A DNA stretch of 64,000 bases, taken from the NCBI GenBank assembly GCA_020631735.1, contig CM036201.1, positions 72,869,253 to 72,933,252 of the forward strand, given 5' to 3'. Both the position numbers and the translations under genes were made by a program. This document shows, piece by piece, positions 35,840 through 47,168 of the stretch. This DNA comes from Saccharum officinarum (lineage: Eukaryota > Streptophyta > Magnoliopsida > Poales > Poaceae). The number at the start of each line of letters is the position of its first letter. Positions within the stretch are counted from its first letter, which is position 1. The notes under the pieces were generated by a model. It was given only the letters and a program-made list of their open reading frames with translations. It ran no database searches and was not told the DNA's origin.

Positions 35840-36307
35840 CAAAGTTCCAAAAAATTTATAAGATTCTCTGTCACATCGAATCTTTGGACGCATGTATGAA
35901 GTATTAAATATAGGTAAAAAAATAACTAATTGTACAGTTTGTCTGTAAATATCGAGACGAATCTTTTAAGCCTAGTTAGTCCACGATTTGATAAATTTTA
36001 TCAAATAACAACGAAAAGTGCTACAGAAACTTTACACCAACTTTTACACCATCTAGGCCTTGTTTAGATGACATCAAAATTCCAAATTTTTTCACTCTCT
36101 CTCCATCACATCAATTTTTAGCCGCTTGCATGGAGTATTAAATGTAGATAAAAAAAATAACTAATTACACAGTTTAGTTGGAAATCACGAGATGAATCTT
36201 TTGAGCCTAGTTGGTCCACGATTGGACAATATTTGTCAAATAAGACGAAAATGGTACTATTCATCGGGCTGAAATTTTTTCAGCATCTAAACGAGGCCCT
36301 AAACACT
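35840..36307 (-). mobile_element. M1-family MITE interrupted by another MITE
   Basis: The body at 35840-36055 carries the reverse family core (AAAAGTGCTACAGAAAC). Its right terminal repeat CATCTAAACACT is split by the insertion at 36056-36298 and resumes at 36299. The left terminus is degraded. Confidence 0.65.
36056..36298 (-). mobile_element. M1-family MITE nested in a relative, TSD CTA
   Basis: A 243-bp element with ends GGCCTTGTTTAGATG and CATCTAAACGAGGCC, flanked by CTA at 36053-36055 and 36299-36301. It sits inside the terminal repeat of the surrounding copy, so it is the younger insertion. Confidence 0.8.
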
Positions 36308-36588
36308 ACTGAATTGCCCAAGTGCTCTGGATCTGCAGCCGTGCCCGTGCCCGTGCAGACGCAGTGCAATCATCGGGGCCAAAAGGACAGGGTACAGCGA
36401 TCACCAAAAAAAAAGGTTCAGAGATCCAGTGCTGTGAGCGTCTCAAGCCGCTTGCAAGTTGCAGCAGCCAACGCAGCACGACAGCTTCTGCATGTGTCGA
36501 TTGAGAGGAGTTTTGTCCAGATACTATTCGTCCAGAAAAAAGTTTTATCTATGTGAGCTGCACCGCATCCGGATCCTTAATCTCCTTC

Positions 36589-36708
36589 TCCTGTTCGGCT
36601 GAGCTTATCAGCACGCCTTATCAGCCGTGAAACAATGTTTTTCTCTCACAGCAAATCAGCCACAGCCGGCTTACAAGCCAAAAAAAAACAGTCTGCCGAA
36701 CAGGGCCC
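36589..36708. mobile_element. hAT-like MITE with CTGTTCGGC ends
   Basis: Inverted ends CCTGTTCGGCTGA and CTGCCGAACAGGGCCC bound about 120 bp with GCTTATCAGC-type words inside. It resembles common GGCCTGTTCGGC MITEs of grasses. No TSD was resolved. Confidence 0.5.
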
Positions 36709-37066
36709 TTATTGAACATCATGTCAGGGCAGACCAGACATGGTTGACGGCTGACGCAAAGGGTTTCAGAAAAACTGCGTCCGGTGAAACGAATGCATGT
36801 TGCCCATGTTGCATTGCATAAACTCATCAGGGGATTACGAACGCGCAGCAACACATGTTTAAGCCCTACTTTAGTATGGACATTTCAATTCAATTCAACC
36901 TAAAGGATGTACATATCTCATAAGGTAGCCTAAAGAACTGAACACGCGCCGCGCAGAGCAGCTACGCCCAGCCAGCAGCCATCCCTGATGCTGCCACCGC
37001 CATGGCATGCCGAACTAACAAGGGCGTTCTCGGCATATGGCCCCGGAGGAAGGCAGGTAGGCTGCG

Positions 37067-40000
37067 TCAACAGGGGAAGAGGATTGGGGACCCATCACGG
37101 CGCAGCCGGTTCTCGGTGAGGTCCACCTTGCTCATCTTCTCCTCGCACCACAGCAGCTGCTCCTTGCTCAACTTCCCCATCCGGAGCACCCGCGACACGA
37201 CCTTGATGTCGATCAGGGCAAACAGCAGCTGGACCTCCTCCATTGTGCCTGGCCAGGTCTTGCTCTTCCACCCTTTCTTCTTCAACAGCTCCTTCACCTT
37301 CGCCTCTTTCTGCAGGTTTTGAAACAATGCTATGATTCAAGGAAGAGTATATACAACACAAAGTCTGCTTTGGCAATGTTATTACGCAGTAAAGACATTT
37401 GCAAGGTATGCAGACTCAACAACCCAGCGTCACTGGAATCAAATGCTAGGAAAGATGTGTCCTACTACTAGCTGTTTAGAAGGGACCATATGGACAGTAC
37501 AGAAATGAAGAATCGTGTATAAACACATTATGAAGGAGAGATTCATTATCAGTTACCCCACAGGATAAGGCACAGGATAAGACTTACCTTATCGAGTGAA
37601 GATTGCACTTGTTGAATTGAGCTTCCAGTGTGGCCATGAGCACTCATAAGCACACTACTCTTTCTCTTGTCCTTCTTCAGGAAAAGGCGGAAAGTTAGGA
37701 TAGATTCCTCTAACAATTTGATGAGATCAGGTGCGGAAATCGCTGGTTCCATTTGATCTTCAGTGTTATCTTTCCTATCTGCGACTGAATTGAGAGAACA
37801 GAAATGATAATCAGAATAGTATTATCAAACATTACCGAGCATGAATCATTCAGGTCTGCAATACAAACAACTGACCAAATATGTACACTAAAAATAGACA
37901 TTAGCATGCTATGAATTTAGAAACCTAGTAAAAGAAAGGAAGATTACTCATACAAAAGAGTAACTAAATGACAAAAGAGTAATTAAATGATTCATGACAA
38001 AATGAAATAAAGAAACAACAGTGTTTACTGTGCTGCTGCACTCAATAATTATTTCCTTACTGCAGAATAAAGTACAATCTAATGCATGATTCGGTACAGA
38101 ATTATAAGTACCCGGGTATTAAACATGTTGCAGCAGTAACTGCAAAGAACTCATCAGTAACGTAGTCAAGCATTATGGGAGCAGACTCAACAAACCAGCT
38201 GTAGTTACTCACGAACTTCAGAATCTATATCTGTACCAAGTCTTACTGACAATACAGGTGCTGATAAAAAAAACACCAACAATTATAGTTCAGGAAACTC
38301 TTGTGCATGGCATACTTATCCATATTAAATTTGCAGATAAAAAGGTCTAAAACTAACATGTGTCAATTTGGTTGTAGACTTTTGACCTTAATTGTAGGAA
38401 TAATGAAACAAGCAGCTCTCAGTTCCAAACATACATACTCAAGTTACCATCTTTCTAAAAGAGATCGAATAGTGGTACAAAACTAACCACTGCCAATATT
38501 TTCCCCACTGTTAGATGAATATGAAATAGAAAAGAAGCCATATTGAACACAGTACACCACTGCTCAATGCTCATTAATATTGCCAATGTACAGCAAACTG
38601 AACTGGATTGTACCACGTGAAATATGTACAGACCATTCAGTAAGGGGGTGTTTAGTTCCCAAAAATTTTCACTCCAAAACATCACATCGAATCTTGCGGC
38701 ACATGCATGGAGCATTAAATGTAGACGAAACAAAAAACTAATTGCACAGTTCATCGTGAAATCGCGAGACGAATCTTTTAAGCCTAATTAGTCCATGATT
38801 GAACAGTAATTGCCAAATAAAACAAAAGGCTACAGTACCTGAATCCAAAATTTTTTGCCAACTAAACACCCCCTAACTAAACCTATTTATTGTAGTACTA
38901 GGCTAGTACAGGACATAAATTATGAGTAGCAAAAGGTGTAATCTGCATTACACTTAACGTGACCAAAAGAAAATGACCCTCGTGTATAGGCAATATCAGG
39001 ACAGCTATTTTTCCTCAGCATCATGATTCTAGACCATTTCTACAAGACCGTACAGGATTCAAAATCAATTTTACACTATTATCAAACAGGTTGAACTTCT
39101 GGAACCTTTTTTTTCATGTAAACAGATAGGATTAACCTAAGTACCAAGCAAACAGGGACCATCTGACATACCTAGCGAACAGTTAGCAATCGAGAGTTAC
39201 AATCCAAGATATCTCATAATGGAATAATCCAAGACTAAGAGAAACAGTTCTGCGTAAAATTAATTGAAAAGCATTAGGCATTTGCTAATGCCTGAACCAT
39301 ATCTGCTGTCATTTTGACCTCAAGTGCATGGTTCACATCTTTGTTTGAATTTAGTAACATGACAACATAAGTCTATAGAACCATAACCAACACTAAAGTT
39401 CAGTGAACATTCTACAGCCCACAGGAACACATTTTGATGGTATAGGCTACATTTATGTTAAACAATGCAGCAATATAACCCAAAGAATCTTACCTTGAAA
39501 AGTGGGGACCTGAAGCAACTTTGACAACAAGCTCCGAGACCGTGCATATATCTCAACCCGGGTACCATGCTCAAATGGCTCATTTTCAATGAATCTCTGC
39601 AACAGGACCTGGAATTGTTGGAATGCTTGAGCAGCAGAGCTGTAGGTTGTAGGATTATCAGGTTGTGCTGCAACGATAAGGCTCAGGTGCACATAGGTGC
39701 AATGCAGAGCCTCCCAGCTTAATGAAACATGAGCAACATATGCAGTCTCAAGTGTCTGATAAGGATCATCTTCGCTTTGCTGTTGTTGAAGCTGTTCACA
39801 ATCCTCCGGGAGCTCATCTTTTCTTTTGAATGAGAGGCTGCGCAGGGTAGACGCCAATTTTGATGCTGATCTTGGAGACTTTTTGGACATGTTCAGTGAC
39901 TCTACAAAAGGTTTTTCTGAACCATCAGACTTGCTAAAGTATGCAGAAGGCATTATTTAAATATTTCATAAATCATTGGCACTCTAGCAAACAGCAGCAA

Positions 40001-41146
40001 AATGACAATGCCAAATCCATTAAGCAATAGTAAACACAGAAGAGAAATTATACTGCTAGAGGGGGGACTGGATCCTGAATCCTGAAGGTAGTCAATAACA
40101 TGTGCTGAAGAGAAACATTCAACAGAAAAAAAAAATGGCTGATTCAATGAGATATAAATCACTTGAACGGCACTGGTACATGGGCACCGGAGCCAGCAAA
40201 AATTTTAGGATTCCAGTATCTGGGTAACCCTTGGCAGAAGATGACAACAGTGGTTGATTGTGTTTTTCGTGCCCCTTTGAGTGATGTGTTTGATACTACG
40301 GTTTCATTTTAAAAGAAATAAAACGGTTTCAGAAAGAATACTAGCAATAATTGTGGACATACAAAATGAGGCATGCAACTACCACAGAATACTTGTATTC
40401 ATTAAGCCTCTTTACAGGAGTAGGGACCATAGTTTATGTTGACCCTAATCTATAACACTAAAATAGCAACAACTGGACCTTGATAACTAAGAAGCATCCA
40501 AGACAAACATAGCTAATTTTAGTAGCATCAGACTAGATACATGCATAATCACAAGCACATACAAAAGACTATGTACACGCATCACATTACTACCAACAGC
40601 ATGTGAGAAGCCAAAGCCAAGCATAAAGGAGAGAATCCATAATTAGCTACAACTTTTTACCTGGATCCTTCATGAGCTGCGCGATCATCTTATGAAACAC
40701 CAGCATCCTCCCGCAGTACTTATCATACAGCGAATCGAACCCACACAGCGGGAAGCCGTCACCAACACCCGACTCCAGCCACTCCCTGGGGCTGCCCCCT
40801 TCCTCCTCCCCGCCATCCTCCTCGAGCTCACCGCACTCCTCCTCGGGGATGAGCACCATGAAGCTGTTCTTCCTGAGCTCCTTGAGCCTCCGCTTCACCT
40901 CATTTGTGATGAAATCATCGTCGTCCTCCTCTTCTTCCTCTTCTTCAACCACCCCATTGCCCACGCCCACGCCCTCCGCCGCCACTGCCTCGGCATTGTT
41001 CCCCTCCCCAATGTCCGGCTTCTGCTCCTCCAGGCCTCGAGGGGTCACATCGCCGGCGCTGGCCTCGTCGTCGGATTCCACTACCTCTCCCCCACCCCGG
41101 CGCTCTTCTTCCCCTTCCCGAACTTCTTAATCTTGAAGAAATCCAT
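37067..41146 (-). CDS. DUF1666-family protein, five coding exons, frameshift in exon 1
   Basis: Exons on the minus strand: 41146-40661, 39916-39494, 37784-37588 and 37309-37067, all with GT...AG introns, plus an optional 51-nt exon 40054-40104 that would make five. Phases agree throughout. The predicted protein is about 448 residues, or 465 with the optional exon. It begins MDFFKIKKFGKGKK, then has an acidic low-complexity stretch, and carries the family core KSPRSASKLASTLRSLSFKR, WEALHCTYVHLS, LLQRFIENEPFEHG, KSKTWPGTMEEVQLLFALID and SKEQLLWCEEKM, ending SPILFPC. This matches the plant DUF1666 family, sometimes labelled ribosomal protein L34Ae. Its function is unknown and the ribosomal label is not supported here. 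As sequenced, the start frame meets TAG at 41083-41081, while the following open frame is offset by two, so an indel lies nearby. It may be a sequencing error or a real null allele. Confidence 0.85.
38644..38873 (-). mobile_element. M1-family MITE in a DUF1666 intron, TSD TAA
   Basis: A 230-bp element with ends GGGGGTGTTTAGTTCCC and CCAACTAAACACCCCC, flanked by TAA at 38641-38643 and 38874-38876. It lies in the intron between exons 39494 and 37784. The TAA TSD supports a Tourist/PIF-Harbinger assignment for the family. Confidence 0.88.
40054..40104 (-). other. Candidate optional 51-nt exon of the DUF1666 gene
   Basis: It is preceded by TTCTCTTCAG and followed by GTATAA. At 51 nt (17 codons, phase 1 to phase 1), it can be included or skipped without changing the frame of exon 39916-39494. 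It would encode a Ser/Pro-rich insert. There is no transcript evidence. Confidence 0.45.
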
Positions 41147-42270
41147 CAGCACCGAGTTGGCCGAGGCTATAAACCCCGAATGCTCAGACGGACACACTTA
41201 AAAAAGATCCCTCCTTTTTTCTTTTCGCCGATCCTTGATCCCAAAGTCGGCCAAGCAACTTTGTTTTCCTTTTCCTGCAAACAGCATAGGAATCAGAGAG
41301 CAGACGGATAAAAAGACGGGGAGGCGGCCGGAGGTGATTCCCCTGAAATGAACATCTAAAAGAAACCCTAAGAAATCGCGGACTCGCGCCGTGCTCGGCG
41401 ACCGAAATAATACCTCAGGAGAAGCCGACTACCCAGACACCCGCCGCAGCTCGAATGCGGGATCAATCCAGCCCGATGCACGCACCCCCAAGATCCGCCG
41501 AATCCAAGCCCGCCCCGGCTCTTCGCCCGCCGGGCGGAAGTCCCTCCACGGGGGAAGGCGGTTCACGGCTGCAAGTGCGACGGCGAGGCGGCGGCGGCGG
41601 CGGCGACCAGCATCTCCCGTGGATCGTGAGGCCCCGCTCCCGGAGTGGTCGGCGCTGCGCTGCTGGTTTCGTCGTCGCCTGGGGACAAGGGGGTTTTAGA
41701 ACGGTCGGAGTCGGGTTCCGCTCTTGGGGGCTCGACTCGCCACCGACTCTGGCCCGTTCGCCTCGTCGGTGTGACCGTGTGGGAGGGAGCTGGATGCTGG
41801 ATGGAATCCAATCTTGTCAACCGCGGGCTCGAGGGTTTAAGCGGGGGAGCGGCTGCCGCTTTGGGCTGTGGTTAGCGGCGGTGATTGTGATTAGCGGGTG
41901 GTCAAAGATGGAAGCACAGAGAACACGAGGAGTGTGAGGGGGAGTGTGGAGTGCATCGGAGACCGCGCGGAGAGTACGACGCCTGTCGCGGTCACTGCCT
42001 CACTGCACTGGTCGCCCCGCAGTGGGGCCCGCTGCATGGGTGGCTGGGCTCTTGCTCGGGTATGCCAGGCTCCCAGCAGGGAAATTGGACCGCATCGGAG
42101 GTAGCGAGGCCCAGATAGACAAACAGAAGGGGCCAATGGAGCCCGGTAAGCATCGGATGTCCCGCGGGCCGCGGCGACAAGATTTCAGTTTTTTTATGAG
42201 GACGAAGGGCATCACCATACTGGTAAGCAAGTACTCCTCCTGTAGCGCGATTCTTTTCCATGTAAAATTT
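41147..42270 (-). promoter_or_regulatory. GC-rich upstream region and probable 5' UTR of the DUF1666 gene
   Basis: A CpG-rich island (about 41320-41960) with a GGC-repeat run near 41588 lies directly upstream of the start codon. A TTTGCAG acceptor at 41275-41280 (minus strand) suggests a leader intron. Open frames on either strand are compositional. No clear TATA box was found, and the transcription start is not defined. Confidence 0.45.
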
Positions 42271-42277
42271 ACTGCTA

Positions 42278-42533
42278 CTCCCTCCGTTTAGGAAAGAATG
42301 AATTCTAGTTTTTCGAGAAGTCAAATAGTTTAAAGTTTGACTATATTTGTATAAAAATTAATATCATTTATGATATAAAATAAGTACTATTAGATTAGTC
42401 ATAGAATATATTTTTATAATAAATTTTATTTGGAGACATAAATGCTAATATTATTTACTATAAAATCGGTTAAACTTGAGTTACTTTGACTATCACGAAT
42501 CCTATAGTTGCGTTCTTTCCTGGACGGAGAGAG
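42278..42533. mobile_element. Stowaway-like MITE, TSD TA
   Basis: Inverted ends CTCCCTCCGTTTAGGAAAG and CTTTCCTGGACGGAGAGAG bound 256 bp of AT-rich sequence flanked by TA at 42276-42277 and 42534-42535. This is the CTCCCTCCGT signature of Tc1/mariner-type Stowaway MITEs. Confidence 0.9.
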
Positions 42534-42545
42534 TATAAGCTAGTA

Positions 42546-42802
42546 CTCTCTCCATCCAAAAAGAATACAATTATCAATTTCAATTAGTTAAATAAATTTA
42601 AATTTAAATTTGATCAAATTTATATAAGAAAATACTAAGATTTATAATACTGAGTAAATATCATTATATTAAATATATTTTTATAGTGAACCTATTTAGA
42701 AATATACATATATTAATAATATTTTCTATTAACTTGGTCAAATTTAAAAGAAAGTTTTACTTGTTCCAAAGCTACAATTACAATCTTTTAAGATGGAAGG
42801 AG
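42546..42802. mobile_element. Second Stowaway-like MITE, TSD TA
   Basis: Ends CTCTCTCCATCCAAAAAG and CTTTTAAGATGGAAGGAG bound 257 bp, flanked by TA at 42544-42545 and 42803-42804. It follows the first MITE by 12 bp but differs in sequence, so it is an independent insertion. Confidence 0.85.
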
Positions 42803-42804
42803 TA

Positions 42805-44049
42805 TATAAACCAAAACCAAAAGCTGGGTAAGTAGAGTCGTATCGTAGTTGCACAAGACCAAGACCTCACATCAGCTAGATTGCGAGCCTTTGGCAGCCA
42901 TCCTTTTGGACACCTGGTTAGGGACATGCATGTATTTGAACTAGAAGGATGGAATGGCTACAGTGGTCTTCTGGCGTAACCTTTGAGTTTGGTTAATACT
43001 TGCCATGTCCCAAAATTATGAAGGACTGATGAGGAGTGAGGCCAATGGGTGTAGCTTGCAAACCCCAGAAATTAAATCGATATCTGTTATCTTAGAAAAT
43101 GTCTCACTACAAGAAATGTGTGGTTCTATAACATAGGCTAACAATTAGCCCTTAGGTTTGGGACGTCAAATAGCCAAATAAGACGGCTATACATGAGCTA
43201 TTTATGAGTTAATAAGTGCTAATGAGGCTGATTAATTAGTGGTTAGAGCTCATTATCACGTATTAGCACATGTTTAGCCTGCTATCACGAGATGGGCTGA
43301 TTTTTAGCCCTATGATCCAAACACACCCTTAGCTAGTTATGGCACGGGTTAGGCCAACAATCAGCCACAAATTATAAGCCAGTTAGGAGTGGGCCAAGCC
43401 ATATAATGAGAGGCACGGTTGACTTTTCTCTTGATGCTTATATTGTCTTAGATTTTTAGAAGTGTTTACATTTTGGGATGGAAAAGAGTAATGTTTTTGT
43501 TTAAATTGATGGGTTCAAAATTCATACCGGTATGAGGGATCAAACATTAAAGTTACTCCATAAAATCATTAAGTTTCCATGTGTTCACCAATAACATACA
43601 CAAAAAAATATATTTTTTTGAAAGACGCATGCACAAAATAATAATTAGTGCATATCTTATAATTAGCTCATGTATAGCCGTCCTATTTGGCACTATATGA
43701 AACAGCAAAGATGATGGTTAAGCTATAGTATATGGCACTATACGAAGAAGGTACATATAGTACATGTATATGGCATGGGCAGTACCAGGTATTTGCCATT
43801 TCCAATTTGGTATGCTGACTTGCTGAGTGTTGGCTAAAATCGGGTATGAGAGGTCAAGTCAAGCAAGTGTAACCGTACGACAATACACACATCGGCAGCC
43901 TCACAAGTGGAGTAGATGATGGTTCATATAGAGGGTGCATGATATGTATAGCTTGCCAACGTTCATTATTCATGCAGACTTTCCTCAGGCCAGCCGGCTT
44001 AGGTTCCCGGAAATTAAACCGATTCTTACGGAAAAAAATGCATTACAAA
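42805..44049. other. AT-rich intergenic sequence with a CACTA-like terminus
   Basis: CACTACAAGAAATGTG at 43105-43120 matches the terminal motif of CACTA (En/Spm) transposons. No opposite terminus or transposase is present nearby, so it would be a fragment. The text near 43290-43340 (TAGCCC and CCAAACACACCC words) resembles a MITE end. No gene is seen. Confidence 0.4.
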
Positions 44050-44912
44050 CGGCCCTCTTTTTTAAGTCTTTTTTCAAAAGATTCTCTCATATATGCCCCT
44101 AATGGAAAGATTTCAGGAAATGGACCCAAGATTTGGCGCCATCCACGCTGGCGCCAAGGTAACACAGCTTGGCGTCGTTGGCGTTGGCCCCAAGCCCCCA
44201 TGCCACTTGGCCGACGACGCCGAGCTGGCGCTGACGTGACAGCACCTTGGCGCTGTCACCATTGGCGCCAAGTCTGACGCCATAGACCTGTTATCATGTA
44301 TATCATTTTTTATCCTAAGTATTTCTAGGTTGTTCTAAGTGATCAAACAGAAAGTCACTGTAAAAACTCTAGAGTTAGTCACATATCTCAATATCCAAGT
44401 CATGGTAAAAATTCAAATTTGTAAATGTCAAAGTCATGGTAAAAAAAAGTCATTTTTCCATATGTCTACCACATAGTAGTTGGTATTCTAATATATCAAA
44501 GCCGTAGCAAAAATTCAGATTTACTATGACTTGACTATGCTAGAATTTGGTTAAGTCTTTAAATTTACTATGGGATGGGGATGGAAATGTGGCTAAGGAA
44601 ATATGGCTAAGTCTGGGTTTTTACTATGATTTGGACATTGACAAATTTAAAATTTTACCATGACCTAGATATTGAAAAAGGCCTTCATGTTTTGGAGTTG
44701 GATATTTAAAATTTTACCATGACTTAGATATTTAAAATTTGTGTAGCAAATCAATTTAAAATTTATGTAGCAAATCAATTTTAAAATTTGTGTAGCGAAT
44801 CAATTAGCGCCAAGTCCTGGGTCCATTTCCTAAAATCTTTCTGTCAGAGACATATTTGAGAGAATCTTTCGAAAAAAATGTTTAAAAATAAAAAAGACGG
44901 TCCAACCGGTTC
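44050..44912. mobile_element. Element with about 90-bp imperfect TIRs and TTGGCGCCA motifs
   Basis: The left arm (about 44050-44140) and the reverse complement of the right arm (about 44912-44812) share AGATTCTCTCA, GGAAATGGACCCA and TTGGCGC in order. Inside the left arm TTGGCG/CGCCAA words recur many times (44135-44280). The central part repeats ACCATGACTTAGATATT-like and CATGGTAAAAATTC words. There is no transposase. Long TIRs suggest a Mutator-like or fold-back element, but the TSD is unresolved. Confidence 0.55.
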
Positions 44913-45005
44913 TTTGAATATTAGTCAAAACGAGAGTGCTATAGCCACAGCACTCGTTTCAATCCAAAAAAAAAAGAAGAAGAAGAAGAAGGGCTAGCCG
45001 CATCA

Positions 45006-45325
45006 TGTAAGGGTGTGTTTAGATCCAAAAACTTTTCACGAAAAACTACAGTAACGAATCTTGCGGCGTATACATGGAACATTAAATGTAGACGAAAAAA
45101 CTAATTGCACAGTTTAGTTAAAAATCACGAGATAAACATTTTGAGCCTAATTAGTCCGTGATTTGACACTAAAGTGCTACAGTAATAAATATGCTAATGA
45201 CGGATTAATTAGACTTAACAAATTCATCTCACGGTTTCAAGACAAGCCATATAATTAGTTTTTTTATTAGTATCCGAAAATTCCTTTCAACTTCATACTA
45301 AACATCCGATGTGATATTTTCTTTT
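45006..45325 (-). mobile_element. M1-family MITE, extended or fused right end
   Basis: The left end GGGTGTGTTTAGATCC is preceded by TAA. The family core is present in reverse (AAGTGCTACAGTAATAAAT). After 45195 the sequence runs into ATTAATTAGACTTAACAAAT and other unrelated text before an ACTAAACATCCGATGTG-like end, so the right boundary is uncertain. Confidence 0.55.
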
Positions 45326-45945
45326 TAAAAAAATCTTTTCGCCCGAAAGCAACGCCACAGAATAACGCACTCCCAGTCCTAGTCCGAGGAGAGACATTTT
45401 GTTGAAAGATGAAAAGCAGCAGGAGGCCGTGTCGGCCGGCCCCATCGTCACAGCACAAAAAGGTCCAAAGCTTTTAGTGGTAAAGTGGAAACGTCAACAA
45501 CCGGTTATTTTTAATTCTCTCAGCAACTGGATTTTTCCCATACACTTACAATATTATATAGCTATATTTATATAGCCTTATTACTATATTTATAATAATT
45601 TTTTCAGTGTAATTTATTAGACATAGTGATATAATTTAGAAATAACATAAATATATCCTAATTTTTTTAAAAAAAATGTAAATTATTTCTATGTATTTCA
45701 GACATAGGAGAAATATATGACAAATTATTCACAAATGTCAAATATCAGATACGGACTACTACCGTAACCCTTACAAGCCCTACCTGTTGCCTCCTGCACA
45801 TCCGGATCGTCTGCGCAATATAACAGGTACCACTAGCCCCTACCTGTCATATCAGATACTACTACTATACATGCATGATGCACCCGCACACCCACTGCCG
45901 CAGAGGATCCTAGAGAGGGAGGGCTGCTGCACCTGTCACAGAGAG
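45326..45945. other. Intergenic sequence, no gene seen
   Basis: AT-rich, then mixed. Nothing recognisable. Confidence 0.4.
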
Positions 45946-45954
45946 GAGGGCTAC

Positions 45955-46809
45955 TCCGCCTGGGCAATCGGTTTCGATATTTCGGTTCGGTTATTCGGTG
46001 GAGTAAAACTTCGGTTTCAGACGGTTGCAACTGATCGGTTCTAAAAAAAAAAAGAGTAACCGATAACTTCGGTTTCGGTTTGTTCGGTTTGGTGTTCGGT
46101 TTCAATCGAGAGCTCGTACCTCTCGTCGCCGGCGTGGGGCTGGCCGGCTAGGACTGGGGAACGCCTTGCCAGAGAAGCACGGATACTCGGGGACGCTGCT
46201 TGCGGCCGCGCCTCCGCCGCTCGTGTTGCGGCCGCTCGGATTTGCTAGAGACGCTGCAGACGCGTGGAGGAGCCTGCTTGAGACGCCACCGCAGAGCCCG
46301 CACGCCGACCCCCACGGCCCCACGCTTGCTCACGCCACCGCGTCGCTCCTGCTCGGCGCCGCCCGGATCTGCTGGAGCCACCGCTGCGGGTCCTGCTCGC
46401 ACCACCCCTGCGCGCGCCGCGCGCCCACACCTGCTCGCGCCGCCCAGGTGGCTAGGGTTAGGGTGTCTTCCGTGGGGCGGTGACGACTGAGGGGCGAGTG
46501 AGGAGGGGGTGGGGCGGTGGGCTGCAGGACTGGTTGGGGCGTGGGGTGGGCTGGTGAGAGCATGGCCTCGTGGGGGAGTGAAGATGGGCCGAGCCCCCAA
46601 TGCCAAGGAGCTCTGGCTCTGGTCTGTTCACGCAACACAGTTCGGTTGCTTCAGTTCTCGGTTCAGTTTGGCCTTCAAACCAAACACCGAACCGAGCACC
46701 GAACTTCCAGGAACCCAAAAGTGAAGTCGAATCCGAAAACCGAAATTTCGGTTCGGTTCGGCTCGATTCGGTTCAGTTTACTGTTTTCGGTAAATTTTTG
46801 CCCAGTCTC
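45955..46809. mobile_element. TIR element with TTCGGTTCGG ends and GC-rich cargo
   Basis: A 9-bp direct repeat GAGGGCTAC (45946-45954 and 46810-46818) flanks 855 bp. The ends contain inverted CTGGGCAA and TTGCCCAG, followed inward by dense TTCGGTTCGG-type words on both sides. The interior (about 46110-46600) is a GC-rich block with overlapping open frames, unlike the AT-leaning ends, as in a captured host segment. A 9-bp TSD suits Mutator-like elements and an 8-bp reading would suit hAT; I cannot decide. Confidence 0.6.
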
Positions 46810-46934
46810 GAGGGCTACGCACGGGCACCGAGCTGGTAGATGCTCGTCCGGCCAATCACTATGGAGACGTGGGGCCAGCGTCTCCGTCGGCAGCAGATCA
46901 AACGGCCAGCAATTCGGTTGTTCCCGGACGCTAA

Positions 46935-47165
46935 GGGGGTGTTTGGTCGGAGGAGTTAAAGTTTAACAAACACTGTAGCACTTTCGTCTTATTTGACAAA
47001 AAGTTTCCAATCTTGGACTAATTAGGCTTAATAGATTCGTCTCGTAAATTACTCCTAATCTGTGCTGACATGCATGCAATTAGTCTACATTTAGTACTCC
47101 ATGTATTTAAGGAAACATTGATGTGATGGAAGTTAAACTTTAACTCCTGAAAACCAAACAGGCCC
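46935..47165 (+). mobile_element. M1-related MITE, TSD TAA
   Basis: Ends GGGGGTGTTTGG and CCAAACAGGCCC, flanked by TAA at 46932-46934 and 47166-47168, bound 231 bp. The interior has ACTGTAGCACTTTCG and TTTAGTACTCCATGTAT, so it is a divergent relative of M1. Confidence 0.82.
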
Positions 47166-47168
47166 TAA

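Noticed and set aside
40692..41201. A 169-codon plus-strand frame opposite DUF1666 exon 1
   Set aside because: It is the antisense shadow of the exon.
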